DNA from: Actinomadura syzygii
GTDB taxonomy: Bacteria > Actinomycetota > Actinomycetes > Streptosporangiales > Streptosporangiaceae
Assembly: GCF_008085905.1 (NCBI RefSeq)
Contig: NZ_VSFF01000014.1
Location: 124,001 to 188,000 of the forward strand
Direction: 5' to 3'
Length of the DNA: 64,000 nucleotides
A program made the position numbers and the translations under genes. The notes beneath the pieces are model-generated. The model saw only the letters and a program-made list of their open reading frames with translations. It had not been told where the DNA came from and made no database searches. Numbering within the stretch: the stretch's first letter is position 1; every line of letters starts with the position of its first letter. Shown here piece by piece: positions 58,030 to 64,000 of this stretch.

Positions 58030-59003
58030 GTTCCGCCACCCCCGCCCGCGTCCATGGTGTGGCGGCCGCGCAGCGGAAGCTCCTGCGGAGCGTCGCCCTG
58101 CCAGCCGGCCACGGTGCTCGGCACCTCGCCCGGCACGCCCGGATGGGCGGTCTTGCGCGACTCGGTGAGGAAGCGTCCGGGCAGCTCGTACCGGGCCAGG
58201 CGGCGCAGCCACAGGAACGCAGCCGCGTACAGCGCGACGACCACGCACAGGACGAGCTGCCCGAGGACGTCGTCATAGGGCTGCACATACGAGTGGTTGA
58301 ACACGGCGAGAGCCAGGGCCGTCCCGACCGAGACGGCGACGACGATCCGGACGCTCCGCCGCGTGGACCGCCGGTCGGCCTCCACCCGGCGCCGCATGTC
58401 CAGCTCGGCGCGGGCGGACGTGGCGAGGGCGCTCAGCATGTCGCGCAGGCCGGGGCCGCGCAGCTTGGCGTTCAGGACCAGCGCGGCGATCACCAGGTCG
58501 GCGGACGGGTCGTCCAGGTCGTCGGCGAACCGGCGCAGCGCGTCCGGCATCGGGACGCGGGTGTGCAGCCGGTCGACCAGGTCGCGCAGCGGCTGCCGGA
58601 GCGCGGGCGCGGCGGCGCGCTGCGAGGCGGGGATGGCCTGTTCGAGGCCGACGGCGCCCGCGATCGTGTCGCGCAGCGACTCCGTCCACCCGGCGAGGGC
58701 TTCGAGGCGCGCCATGCCCTTGCGCTCCTCGGCGGCGCCGCCCGCGAGGCCGTTCCAGGCGAGGACGAGCGCGCCCGTCCCGGCGGCGGCGATCGGCCAG
58801 CGGGTCAGCACGAGCACGACGACCGCGACGAGGACGGCGACGGCGGTGCGGGTGGTGAGGGTCCGGACGAGGTCCTCGCGGCTGCGCCCGCGGACGGGCT
58901 TCGCCCGGGGCGGGAGCCCGCGCAGCGCGACGGCGAACAGCAGCAGCCCGCCGCCCGCCACCGCTCCGGCGACGACGGCGAGCAGCACGTCCGGCGCGTA
59001 CAT
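58026..59003 (-). CDS. tadB: TadB-type type II/IV secretion membrane protein
   Basis: A 325-residue polytopic T2SSF-family protein. Helices at residues 5-25 and 50-80 precede the cytoplasmic signature WTESLRDTIAGAVGLEQAI, RVPMPDALRRFADDLDDPSADLVIAAL, and DMLSALATSARAELDMRRRVEADR. Later helices include IVVAVSVGTALALAVF and LGQLVLCVVVALYAAAFLW. It is the partner of TadC. ATG 59003 follows the tadA stop by 20 bp. Confidence 0.9.
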   Translation of the reverse strand: MYAPDVLLAVVAGAVAGGGLLLFAVALRGLPPRAKPVRGRSREDLVRTLTTRTAVAVLVAVVVLVLTRWPIAAAGTGALVLAWNGLAGGAAEERKGMARLEALAGWTESLRDTIAGAVGLEQAIPASQRAAAPALRQPLRDLVDRLHTRVPMPDALRRFADDLDDPSADLVIAALVLNAKLRGPGLRDMLSALATSARAELDMRRRVEADRRSTRRSVRIVVAVSVGTALALAVFNHSYVQPYDDVLGQLVLCVVVALYAAAFLWLRRLARYELPGRFLTESRKTAHPGVPGEVPSTVAGWQGDAPQELPLRGRHTMDAGGGGGT

Positions 59004-59022
59004 CAGCCGTCCTCCCCGGAGT

Positions 59023-60321
59023 TCACCACGCGCCCCCGGAGGGGTCGTAGCCGTGGTGGGCGAGCTCGTCGGCGCAGGCGATCGGGGCGCTCGGCACCGC
59101 GTACCCGTTGGGTCCGAGCGCGAACACCTCCGAGGACAGGACGCGCCCGTCCACGCCGGTGACCTCGCGGACGCTCGTCACGAACCGGCGCAGCCGCCCG
59201 CCCGTCGCGTAGTCGTTCTGCTTCTCGACGAACACGACGAAGTCGATCGCGCCCGCGATGAGCATGTGGGTCGCCTCGACGGGCAGCCGCTCCTCCGACT
59301 GGATCGCGTAGGTCGCGATGCGGTTGAACACCTCCACCGACGAGTTCGCGTGGATCGTGGACAGCGACCCGTCGTTGCCCTGCGTCATCGCGTTCAGCAT
59401 CGTGACGATCTCGTCGCCGAGGACCTCGCCGACGATCACCCGGGACGGGTTCATCCGCAGCGACCGGCGGACCAGCTCCGCCATCGAGATCGCGCCCTGC
59501 CCCTCGGAGTTCGGCAGCCGCTGCTCGAACGCGACGCAGTTCGGGTGCAGCTCGGGGAAGGCGTCGAGGCCGAGCTCCAGCGCCCGCTCGACGGTGATCA
59601 ACCGCTCGTAGGGCGGGATCTCGTTGGCGACGGCGCGCAGCAGCGTCGTCTTCCCCGCGTTCGTCGCCCCGGCGATCATGATGTTCTTGCGGGCCAGCAC
59701 GGCGGCGCGGAAGAACTGGCCGATCTCCTGGCTGAACGTCCCGTTGCCGACCAGGTCGGCGAGGAACACCTTGCCGAGCCGCGCCCGCCGGATCGACAGC
59801 GCCGGGCGGACGGTCACGTCCATCACCGCCGACAGCCGGGAGCCGTCCGGGAGGCGCAGGTCGAGCTGCGGGTTCGCGGTGTCGAACGGCCGCGACGACA
59901 GCCCGCTGTAGGCGGCGAGGATCTGGATCAGCTCGACCAGTTCCTCGTCGCTCTCGGCGACCGGCTCGGCCATCACCTCGCGCCCGTCGGCGTAGCCGAT
60001 GAACACGCGGTCGCAGCCGTTGACGTCGATGTTCTCGATCTCGGGGTCTTCCAGTAAAGGCTGGAGGCGGCCGACGCCGAACAGCGCGGCGTGCACCCCG
60101 GCGGCGAGCGCCTCCTCCTCTTCGGCGTTCGGCGGGCGCCGCCCGGAGGTGATCTCGCCGCGCGCGAACTCCTCCAGCACCCGGCCGATCAGCGCGCGGG
60201 CGAACTGGCGCTCGTCCTCGCCGGACATCGGCGCCAGCCCGTTCGCGGCGTCCAGCCTGCGCTGCTGCGCGAGCCGGTCGCCGACCTCCTGGCGGAGCCG
60301 TTTGACGAGTCCGTGGTCCAT
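59023..60321 (-). CDS. tadA: Tad pilus assembly ATPase (CpaF/TadA family)
   Basis: A 432-residue hexameric secretion ATPase driving Tad pilus extension and retraction. The N-terminal domain reads NIDVNGCDRVFIGYADGR; the ATPase core has Walker A GATNAGKTTLLRAVA, the Asp box ITVERALELGLD, Walker B RVIVGEVLGDEIVTML, and the His box in SLSTIHANSSVEVFNRI. The arginine in SIRRARLGKVFLADL and the nearby SRLSAVMDVTV are typical. The ATG is adjacent to the stop of the upstream tadZ-like gene. Length is normal. Confidence 0.95.
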   Translation of the reverse strand: MDHGLVKRLRQEVGDRLAQQRRLDAANGLAPMSGEDERQFARALIGRVLEEFARGEITSGRRPPNAEEEEALAAGVHAALFGVGRLQPLLEDPEIENIDVNGCDRVFIGYADGREVMAEPVAESDEELVELIQILAAYSGLSSRPFDTANPQLDLRLPDGSRLSAVMDVTVRPALSIRRARLGKVFLADLVGNGTFSQEIGQFFRAAVLARKNIMIAGATNAGKTTLLRAVANEIPPYERLITVERALELGLDAFPELHPNCVAFEQRLPNSEGQGAISMAELVRRSLRMNPSRVIVGEVLGDEIVTMLNAMTQGNDGSLSTIHANSSVEVFNRIATYAIQSEERLPVEATHMLIAGAIDFVVFVEKQNDYATGGRLRRFVTSVREVTGVDGRVLSSEVFALGPNGYAVPSAPIACADELAHHGYDPSGGAW

Positions 60322-61224
60322 CTAGCGCCTCCCCTCCACGTGGTGCGGGACGTCCTGGCGCGGCGCGCCGTCCCGGACGTCCGGTCCCACCGGCTGCTCG
60401 GGCGCGTGGCCCGCCGACGGGAGCCGTCCGACGAGGTCGCCCGCGACCTCCCGGGCGGAGCGGATCAGCAGCGAGCGGTCGAGCCGCCCGCCCCACTGGC
60501 CGGACAGCAGCTCCGCGCCCTTCGGGTCGAGCGCGAGGCCGCCGAGGACGGACACCGGGGGCGGCGGCGGGCCCGGCTGCCCGCCCGTGTCCACCGCGTG
60601 GCCGCGGTTGCGGGCGCCCGCGAGGATCCGGTCGACCTCGGCGATCGGCGCGCGGAAGTCGCGCGGGTCGGCGAGGACGAGCACCCCGACCGGCGGCCCG
60701 CCGCGCAGCGACTCGGTCAGCGCCGAGACCCGTTCGCGCAGGTGCGCGACCTGTTCGAGGGTGGCGCGGGTGAGCAGGACGACCAGGTCGGCCTCGCGCA
60801 TCAACTCGGTCAGCGGGGTGTCGGCGCCGAGCCGTCCGCAGTCGGCGAGGACGTCCACCGGTGCGAGCCCGGCGAACGCGCGGCCGAGCGGCCCCCACAG
60901 CCACGTCATGGCCTGCGCCTGCTCGGCGTTCGTGATGCCGACGAGGACGTCGAGCCCGCCGACGAGCCGCTGGCAGTGCTCGGCGATCTGGTCGGGGCGC
61001 AGCCCGCGCCGCGCGGTCGCGGCGAGGCTGAGCAGGCCGCGGGACGGGTTGAGCATGGCCTCGGCGCCGTCGCCGTCCTGCGCGGGGAGCCGGTACACGA
61101 GGTCGCCGCCCGCCTGGTCGCACTCGGCGACCAGCACCGGGCGCGGCCACACGGCGCCGAGGGCGACGGCCGCCGTGGTGACGCCCGGCGCCCCCTTGTC
61201 GGCCGCGAGCGCGATGAGGGCCAC
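60322..61224 (-). CDS. tadZ: TadZ/CpaE-like ParA-family protein with altered Walker A
   Basis: A 300-residue protein of the MinD/ParA-like pilus-positioning family. It starts IALAADKGAPGVTTAAVALGA, where the deviant Walker A should read KGGxGKTT; the catalytic Lys is Val here, so ATP hydrolysis is doubtful. Further on are VLVAECDQAGGD (switch-like Asp) and DLVVLLTRATLEQVAHL. Such proteins mark the polar or membrane site of Tad assembly. The gene follows cpaB by 2 bp and precedes tadA directly, which supports the assignment. The C-terminal 60 residues are Arg/Pro-rich and poorly conserved. Confidence 0.82.
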   Translation of the reverse strand: MALIALAADKGAPGVTTAAVALGAVWPRPVLVAECDQAGGDLVYRLPAQDGDGAEAMLNPSRGLLSLAATARRGLRPDQIAEHCQRLVGGLDVLVGITNAEQAQAMTWLWGPLGRAFAGLAPVDVLADCGRLGADTPLTELMREADLVVLLTRATLEQVAHLRERVSALTESLRGGPPVGVLVLADPRDFRAPIAEVDRILAGARNRGHAVDTGGQPGPPPPPVSVLGGLALDPKGAELLSGQWGGRLDRSLLIRSAREVAGDLVGRLPSAGHAPEQPVGPDVRDGAPRQDVPHHVEGRR

Positions 61225-61226
61225 CG

Positions 61227-62123
61227 TCAGTTACCGCCGTTGCCCGTGGGCGGCGCGCCGCTCTGCGGCGGGACGGGCACCGTCCCGCCGTCGGGGTTCT
61301 GCTGGTTGCCGCCCTGGTTCTGCTGGGTGCCGCCGGGGTTCTGCTCGCCGTTCCTGCCCGGCGTCGCGGGCGGCGGGAGGGCGGCCTTCGTGCCGTCGGG
61401 GACGAGCGCCAGCGCGACCGTCCCGCCGGACGCGGCCTGCGTGACGAGCGCCGCCTCCGCGGGCAGGACGGCGACGTCCACGCTGGTCTGGTCGGAGCGC
61501 AGCCGCGCGCCGCCGAACCCGCTGCCGCCGCTGCCGCCGCCGACGGCCATCACGATCGCGTCCTGGGCGAGGACGGTGCCCGCGCGCGGTCCGCCGTTCG
61601 TCCCGCCGCCGACCGCGTAGAGGGTGACGTGCTTGCCGGTCTCCAGCCCGCCGGAGGGGAACTGCCCCGGCTTCAGCGCGAGCCCGACGATGAGGCGGCC
61701 CTTCGCCGGGCCGTCCGCCGGGCTGATCATGGCGTTGGTCAGCAGCGCGCCCTTCACCAGCGGGACGGCCGCGAAGTAGCGGGTCACCTTGGCGCGCTCC
61801 GACCAGGCGATGTACTGGATGCCGGTGTCGCCGACCTGGACCTCCTCGAGCGCGTTCGCCGGGATCCGCTGCCCGGCCGCGACCGGCTGCGCGATCCGGA
61901 CCGCCGACACCCGCTCGCCGCTCGCCATCACGAGGTAGGCGCTGGCGAGCGCGCCGCCGAGGATGAGCAGGACGGCGAGCGCCGCGAGGGCCGGTTTGCG
62001 CTCGCGCTGCGAGGCGGGCAGCCGCTGCCCGCCGGAGGTGCCGAGCCCGGAGCGGCCGAGGCCCGGCGTCCCGCCGGACGGGCCCGCCCCGCCGCCGGAG
62101 ACGGTCGTCTGGTTGGCCTTCAT
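61227..62123 (-). CDS. cpaB: CpaB/RcpC-type SAF-domain pilus protein
   Basis: A 298-residue exported protein of the Tad apparatus. A 45-residue Gly/Ser-rich cytoplasmic head, one transmembrane helix (LAALAVLLILGGALASAYLVM) and an SAF domain (QPVAAGQRIPANALEEVQVGD, PLVKGALLTNAMIS) precede a domain starting LIVGLALKPGQFPSGGL. The last 60 residues are a Pro/Gln/Asn-rich tail (NPGGTQQNQGGNQQNP). CpaB is thought to contact peptidoglycan or the outer pore. AAGGACGGGG lies a few nt before the ATG. It opens the tad operon, whose promoter must lie in 62124-62510. Confidence 0.85.
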   Translation of the reverse strand: MKANQTTVSGGGAGPSGGTPGLGRSGLGTSGGQRLPASQRERKPALAALAVLLILGGALASAYLVMASGERVSAVRIAQPVAAGQRIPANALEEVQVGDTGIQYIAWSERAKVTRYFAAVPLVKGALLTNAMISPADGPAKGRLIVGLALKPGQFPSGGLETGKHVTLYAVGGGTNGGPRAGTVLAQDAIVMAVGGGSGGSGFGGARLRSDQTSVDVAVLPAEAALVTQAASGGTVALALVPDGTKAALPPPATPGRNGEQNPGGTQQNQGGNQQNPDGGTVPVPPQSGAPPTGNGGN

Positions 62124-62219
62124 CGCGCCCCGTCCTTGTGGGGGATGACCTTCTGGGGGATGACCCGCCGGGCCTGGTCCTGCCGGGCTTGGGCCTGCCG
62201 GGAGGTGTTTCCCGGACCT

Positions 62220-62236
62220 TCGGGCCGGCGGCCCGA
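62220..62236. terminator. GC hairpin between TetR and tad genes
   Basis: TCGGGCC (62220-62226) pairs with GGCCCGA (62230-62236) over a 3-nt loop. It is probably the terminator of the TetR transcript. Confidence 0.45.
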
Positions 62237-62237
62237 C

Positions 62238-62258
62238 GATCCTCGCTTCGCTGCGGTC
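62238..62258. repeat. 21-bp intergenic repeat, copy 2
   Basis: It matches the copy at 41697-41717 at 20 of 21 positions. It is followed by a further partial duplication (TTCGCTGCGGTC at 62259). Confidence 0.7.
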
Positions 62259-62510
62259 TTCGCTGCGGTCATCGAGTCCGACGCGCTCCTTCCCGCCCTC
62301 CCGAGGACCCCGGATCCGGGAGCTCCCGGCATCACCGAGCGATCCATGCTTGCGGGGGCGGTGAGGTCACGTCAATGGATTCGGTGGAGTCAAGCCGTCA
62401 GTTCTCCGGGGTTTCCACGGTGACCTGCGCATTCGCCGGCCACTTGGCCGCTTACCACCAGTCACACCCGTCACTGACCGCGCGCGGGGCGCAACGGAGC
62501 CCGCCTCCGG

Positions 62511-63221
62511 TCAGCGGCGGAGGCCGATGAGGCGGCCGAGAAGTGTCATGGAATGGTGGAAATAGGCGGCACGTTCTTCGATCACGGCGGTGAATTGTCC
62601 GAACAATTCGAAGCTGACCGTCCCGTAGAGGCCGCACCACGCGGTGAGGGCCCGGACGGCGATCTCCTCGGGCACGTCCATGCCGACGGCGTCGCGGGCG
62701 CGGGCCGCGTCCCCGGCGAGGCCGGGCGGGACGGGCGGGCACGGCCCGGCGGGGTCGAGGGCGTCCGCCGCGTGCGCCTCGGTGACGATCCGCGCGAAGA
62801 CGACGGTGTCGCGCAGGGCGGCGGGGACGGTGTCCTCCGGCGCCTCGTACCCGGGGACGGGCGACCCGTAGAGCAGGGCGTACTCGTGCGGGTGCGCGAG
62901 CGCCCACGCGCGGACGGCCCGGCACACCGCGAGCCAGCGTCCGGCGAAGTCGTCCGCGTCCTTCGCGCTGGCCTCGGCGTCGGCGCGCTCCACCGCGTCC
63001 CCGATGGCGTTGTACCCGTCGATGATCAGTGCGGTGAGCAGGTCGTCGCGGCTCGGGAAGTACCGGTAGATGGCCGAGGACACCATGCCCATCTCGCGGG
63101 CGATCGCGCGCAGCGACAGCCCCGCCGCCCCGGAGCTGCCGAGTTGCCGCCTGGCCAGTTCGGTGATCTCGCCGATCAGCTCCGCCCGTACCCGTTCCCG
63201 TGCCGTCCGCCCTGCGCTCAT
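62511..63221 (-). CDS. TetR/AcrR-family repressor with C-terminal TetR_C domain
   Basis: A 236-residue repressor. The DNA-binding domain spans residues 8-60 (ELIGEITELARRQLGSSGAAGLSLRAIAREMGM, recognition helix VSSAIYRYFPSRDDLL). The C-terminal domain (from AWALAHPHEYALLYGSPVPGY, a WHG/TetR_C_33-like motif) is typical of actinobacterial repressors with a W-x9-P-x4-LYGSPVPGY signature. It is divergent from the NAD-dependent epimerase gene, and three GAGAGC/GCTCTC palindromes lie between the two. It therefore probably represses itself and the epimerase until an unknown ligand binds. Confidence 0.9.
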   Translation of the reverse strand: MSAGRTARERVRAELIGEITELARRQLGSSGAAGLSLRAIAREMGMVSSAIYRYFPSRDDLLTALIIDGYNAIGDAVERADAEASAKDADDFAGRWLAVCRAVRAWALAHPHEYALLYGSPVPGYEAPEDTVPAALRDTVVFARIVTEAHAADALDPAGPCPPVPPGLAGDAARARDAVGMDVPEEIAVRALTAWCGLYGTVSFELFGQFTAVIEERAAYFHHSMTLLGRLIGLRR

Positions 63222-63254
63222 GACCGGCAGCCTAACAGAGCGCCGCACCCAACC

Positions 63255-63303
63255 GAGAGCACTGCTCTTGACAACATCGCTCTCCTCAGAGAGCATTGCT
63301 CTC
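63255..63303. promoter_or_regulatory. TetR operators and -35 between the divergent regulator and epimerase genes
   Basis: GAGAGCA-C-TGCTCTT (63255-63269) and GAGAGCA-T-TGCTCTC (63289-63303) are near-perfect and perfect palindromes. GCTCTC (63279-63284) forms a further dyad with GAGAGC (63289-63294). A consensus TTGACA (-35) occupies 63268-63273. The layout is that of a repressor covering the promoter of the epimerase gene. Confidence 0.75.
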
Positions 63304-63331
63304 ATAACGGAGCACCGATAGGAGATCAGCC

Positions 63332-64000
63332 ATGGGAAAGCACGTGATCGTCGGAGCCGGACAGGTCGGCGGCCATCTGGCCGAGCGGCTGGCCGGGCAG
63401 GGCCATGACGTCGTCGTGGTGACCAGGTCGGGGTCGGGCCCCGAGGGGGTCGAGCGGATCGCCGCCGACGCGTCCGACCGGGCGCGGCTCACCGAGATCG
63501 CCAAGGGCGCCGACGCGCTCTACAACTGCGTCAACCCGCGGTACCACCGCTGGACGAAGGACTGGCCGCCGCTGGCCGCGTCCTTCCTCGGCGCCGCCGA
63601 GGCGACCGGCGCCGTCCTCGTGATCCTGGGCAACCTGTACGGGTACGGCCCGGTGGACGGCCCCATGACCGAGGACCTGCCGCTCGCCGCCCCCGGCGTG
63701 AAGGGCCAGGTGCGGGCGAAGATGTGGCGGGATGCCCTCGCCGCGCACGAGGCAGGCCGCATCCGCACCACCGAGCTGCGTCCGTCCGACTACTACGGGC
63801 CGCGCAGCACCGACCAGGCGTACATCGGCGAGACGCGGTTCGTGAAGCCGCTGCTGGCGGGCAAGCGGGTGCCGTACTTCAGCGACCCGTCGATCCCGCA
63901 CTCGTGGACGTACCTGCCGGACGTCGCCGAGGCCCTCGCCATCGCGGGCGCCGACGAGCGCGCGTGGGGACGGCCCTGGCACGTCCCGACCGGCCCCGCC
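63332..64000 (+). CDS. NAD-dependent epimerase/dehydratase family protein (partial)
   Basis: The first 223 residues of an extended short-chain dehydrogenase, cut by the window end. The Rossmann motif GxxGxxG is in HVIVGAGQVGGHLAERLA. Later come ALYNCVNPRYHRW, VLVILGNLYGYGPVDGPM and TELRPSDYYGPRST. The Tyr-x-x-x-Lys catalytic pair is not obvious; GNLYGYG takes the place where Tyr is expected, as in atypical NAD(P)-binding epimerases. It is divergent from, and probably repressed by, the TetR protein at 62511. AGGAG lies 7 nt before ATG 63332. The substrate is unknown. Confidence 0.85.
   Translation, partial: MGKHVIVGAGQVGGHLAERLAGQGHDVVVVTRSGSGPEGVERIAADASDRARLTEIAKGADALYNCVNPRYHRWTKDWPPLAASFLGAAEATGAVLVILGNLYGYGPVDGPMTEDLPLAAPGVKGQVRAKMWRDALAAHEAGRIRTTELRPSDYYGPRSTDQAYIGETRFVKPLLAGKRVPYFSDPSIPHSWTYLPDVAEALAIAGADERAWGRPWHVPTGPA

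Larger units (their letters stand above)
62124..62510. other. Non-coding region upstream of the tad operon
   Basis: 387 bp between cpaB and the TetR gene, both on the minus strand. It contains two copies of TGGGGGATGACC (62139-62150 and 62154-62165), a 6-bp hairpin (62198-62203 with 62210-62215), a 7-bp hairpin (62220-62226 with 62230-62236), and the second copy of the 21-bp intergenic repeat (62238-62258). The hairpins may terminate TetR transcription. A TTGACT (minus strand 62393-62388) is a possible -35 for the tad promoter, but no good -10 was seen. Confidence 0.5.

Noticed and set aside
62120..62347. A 75-codon minus-strand frame ending in ATGA overlap with cpaB
   Set aside because: The overlap imitates operon coupling, but the frame covers hairpins and direct repeats and its product is low-complexity with no recognisable fold.

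Overview
The window looks like a chromosomal segment from a high-GC, mycelial-type actinomycete, most plausibly the Actinomadura/Thermomonosporaceae group or a close relative. The reasons are very high GC with near-exclusive G/C third codon positions, frequent GTG starts, and actinobacterial families such as class II HelD, a DUF5941-type protein, acyl-CoA carboxylase epsilon, a LysM-BTAD regulator, a divergent Tad pilus locus and a DtxR/IdeR-type iron box. The genus is inferred. No rRNA, tRNA, CRISPR array, prophage or complete insertion sequence was seen. The only mobile-element trace is a deleted TnpB remnant.

Layout. 1-5714: cell-surface polysaccharide genes (WecB epimerase, WecC dehydrogenase, two GT4 glycosyltransferases and a truncated glycosyltransferase-like gene), consistent with a ManNAcA-containing polymer. 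5754-13015: a membrane PQQ-like propeller protein, an HD hydrolase, an SRPBCC protein, the HelD-type RNA polymerase motor, a metallo-beta-lactamase-fold hydrolase and a TetR regulator. 13012-19392: the most unusual block. It is a tightly overlapping operon (DUF5941-like membrane protein, LicC-like cytidylyltransferase, glycerol-1-phosphate-dehydrogenase-like enzyme, CDP-alcohol phosphotransferase, GT2) divergent from an IspD-family cytidylyltransferase plus a glycerophosphodiesterase. Together these suggest activation, transfer and turnover of a polyol phosphate in an envelope lipid or polymer. 19389-24189: a membrane protein with a Met/Gln/Pro tail, a membrane GT2, the TnpB remnant and an LCP (LytR-CpsA-Psr) ligase. 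The LCP enzyme could attach the glycopolymers made nearby to peptidoglycan.

24257-33939: a thioesterase-fold protein, a Gln-rich secreted protein, acyl-CoA dehydrogenase, UDP-glucose dehydrogenase, a CoA-binding protein, purE/purK, a GtrA-like flippase and a response regulator/sensor kinase pair. 34111-40493: glgX-treY-treZ, the operon that turns alpha-glucan into trehalose. 40613-41632: iron boxes, bfd and bfr. 41716-49721: class III cyclase, birA, enoyl-CoA hydratase, GNAT acetyltransferase, ppc, and acyl-CoA carboxylase beta and epsilon subunits. BirA, Ppc and the carboxylase fit together as biotin/anaplerotic/malonyl- or methylmalonyl-CoA metabolism. 49848-52273: a NYN-domain protein and a lipoprotein beta-propeller. 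52299-62123: a complete minus-strand Tad/Flp pilus operon ending with a 1043-residue LysM-BTAD protein. 62511-64000: a TetR repressor and a divergent NAD-dependent epimerase separated by clear palindromic operators.

Recurring small-scale features: convergent gene pairs interlocked by a single CTAG (three cases), overlapping ATGA/GTGA start-stop junctions throughout operons, tandem duplications straddling stop codons (three cases), and TANNNT hexamers 6-8 nt before starts, suggesting leaderless mRNAs. Starts given below often differ from the longest possible frame; the reason is stated in each case.
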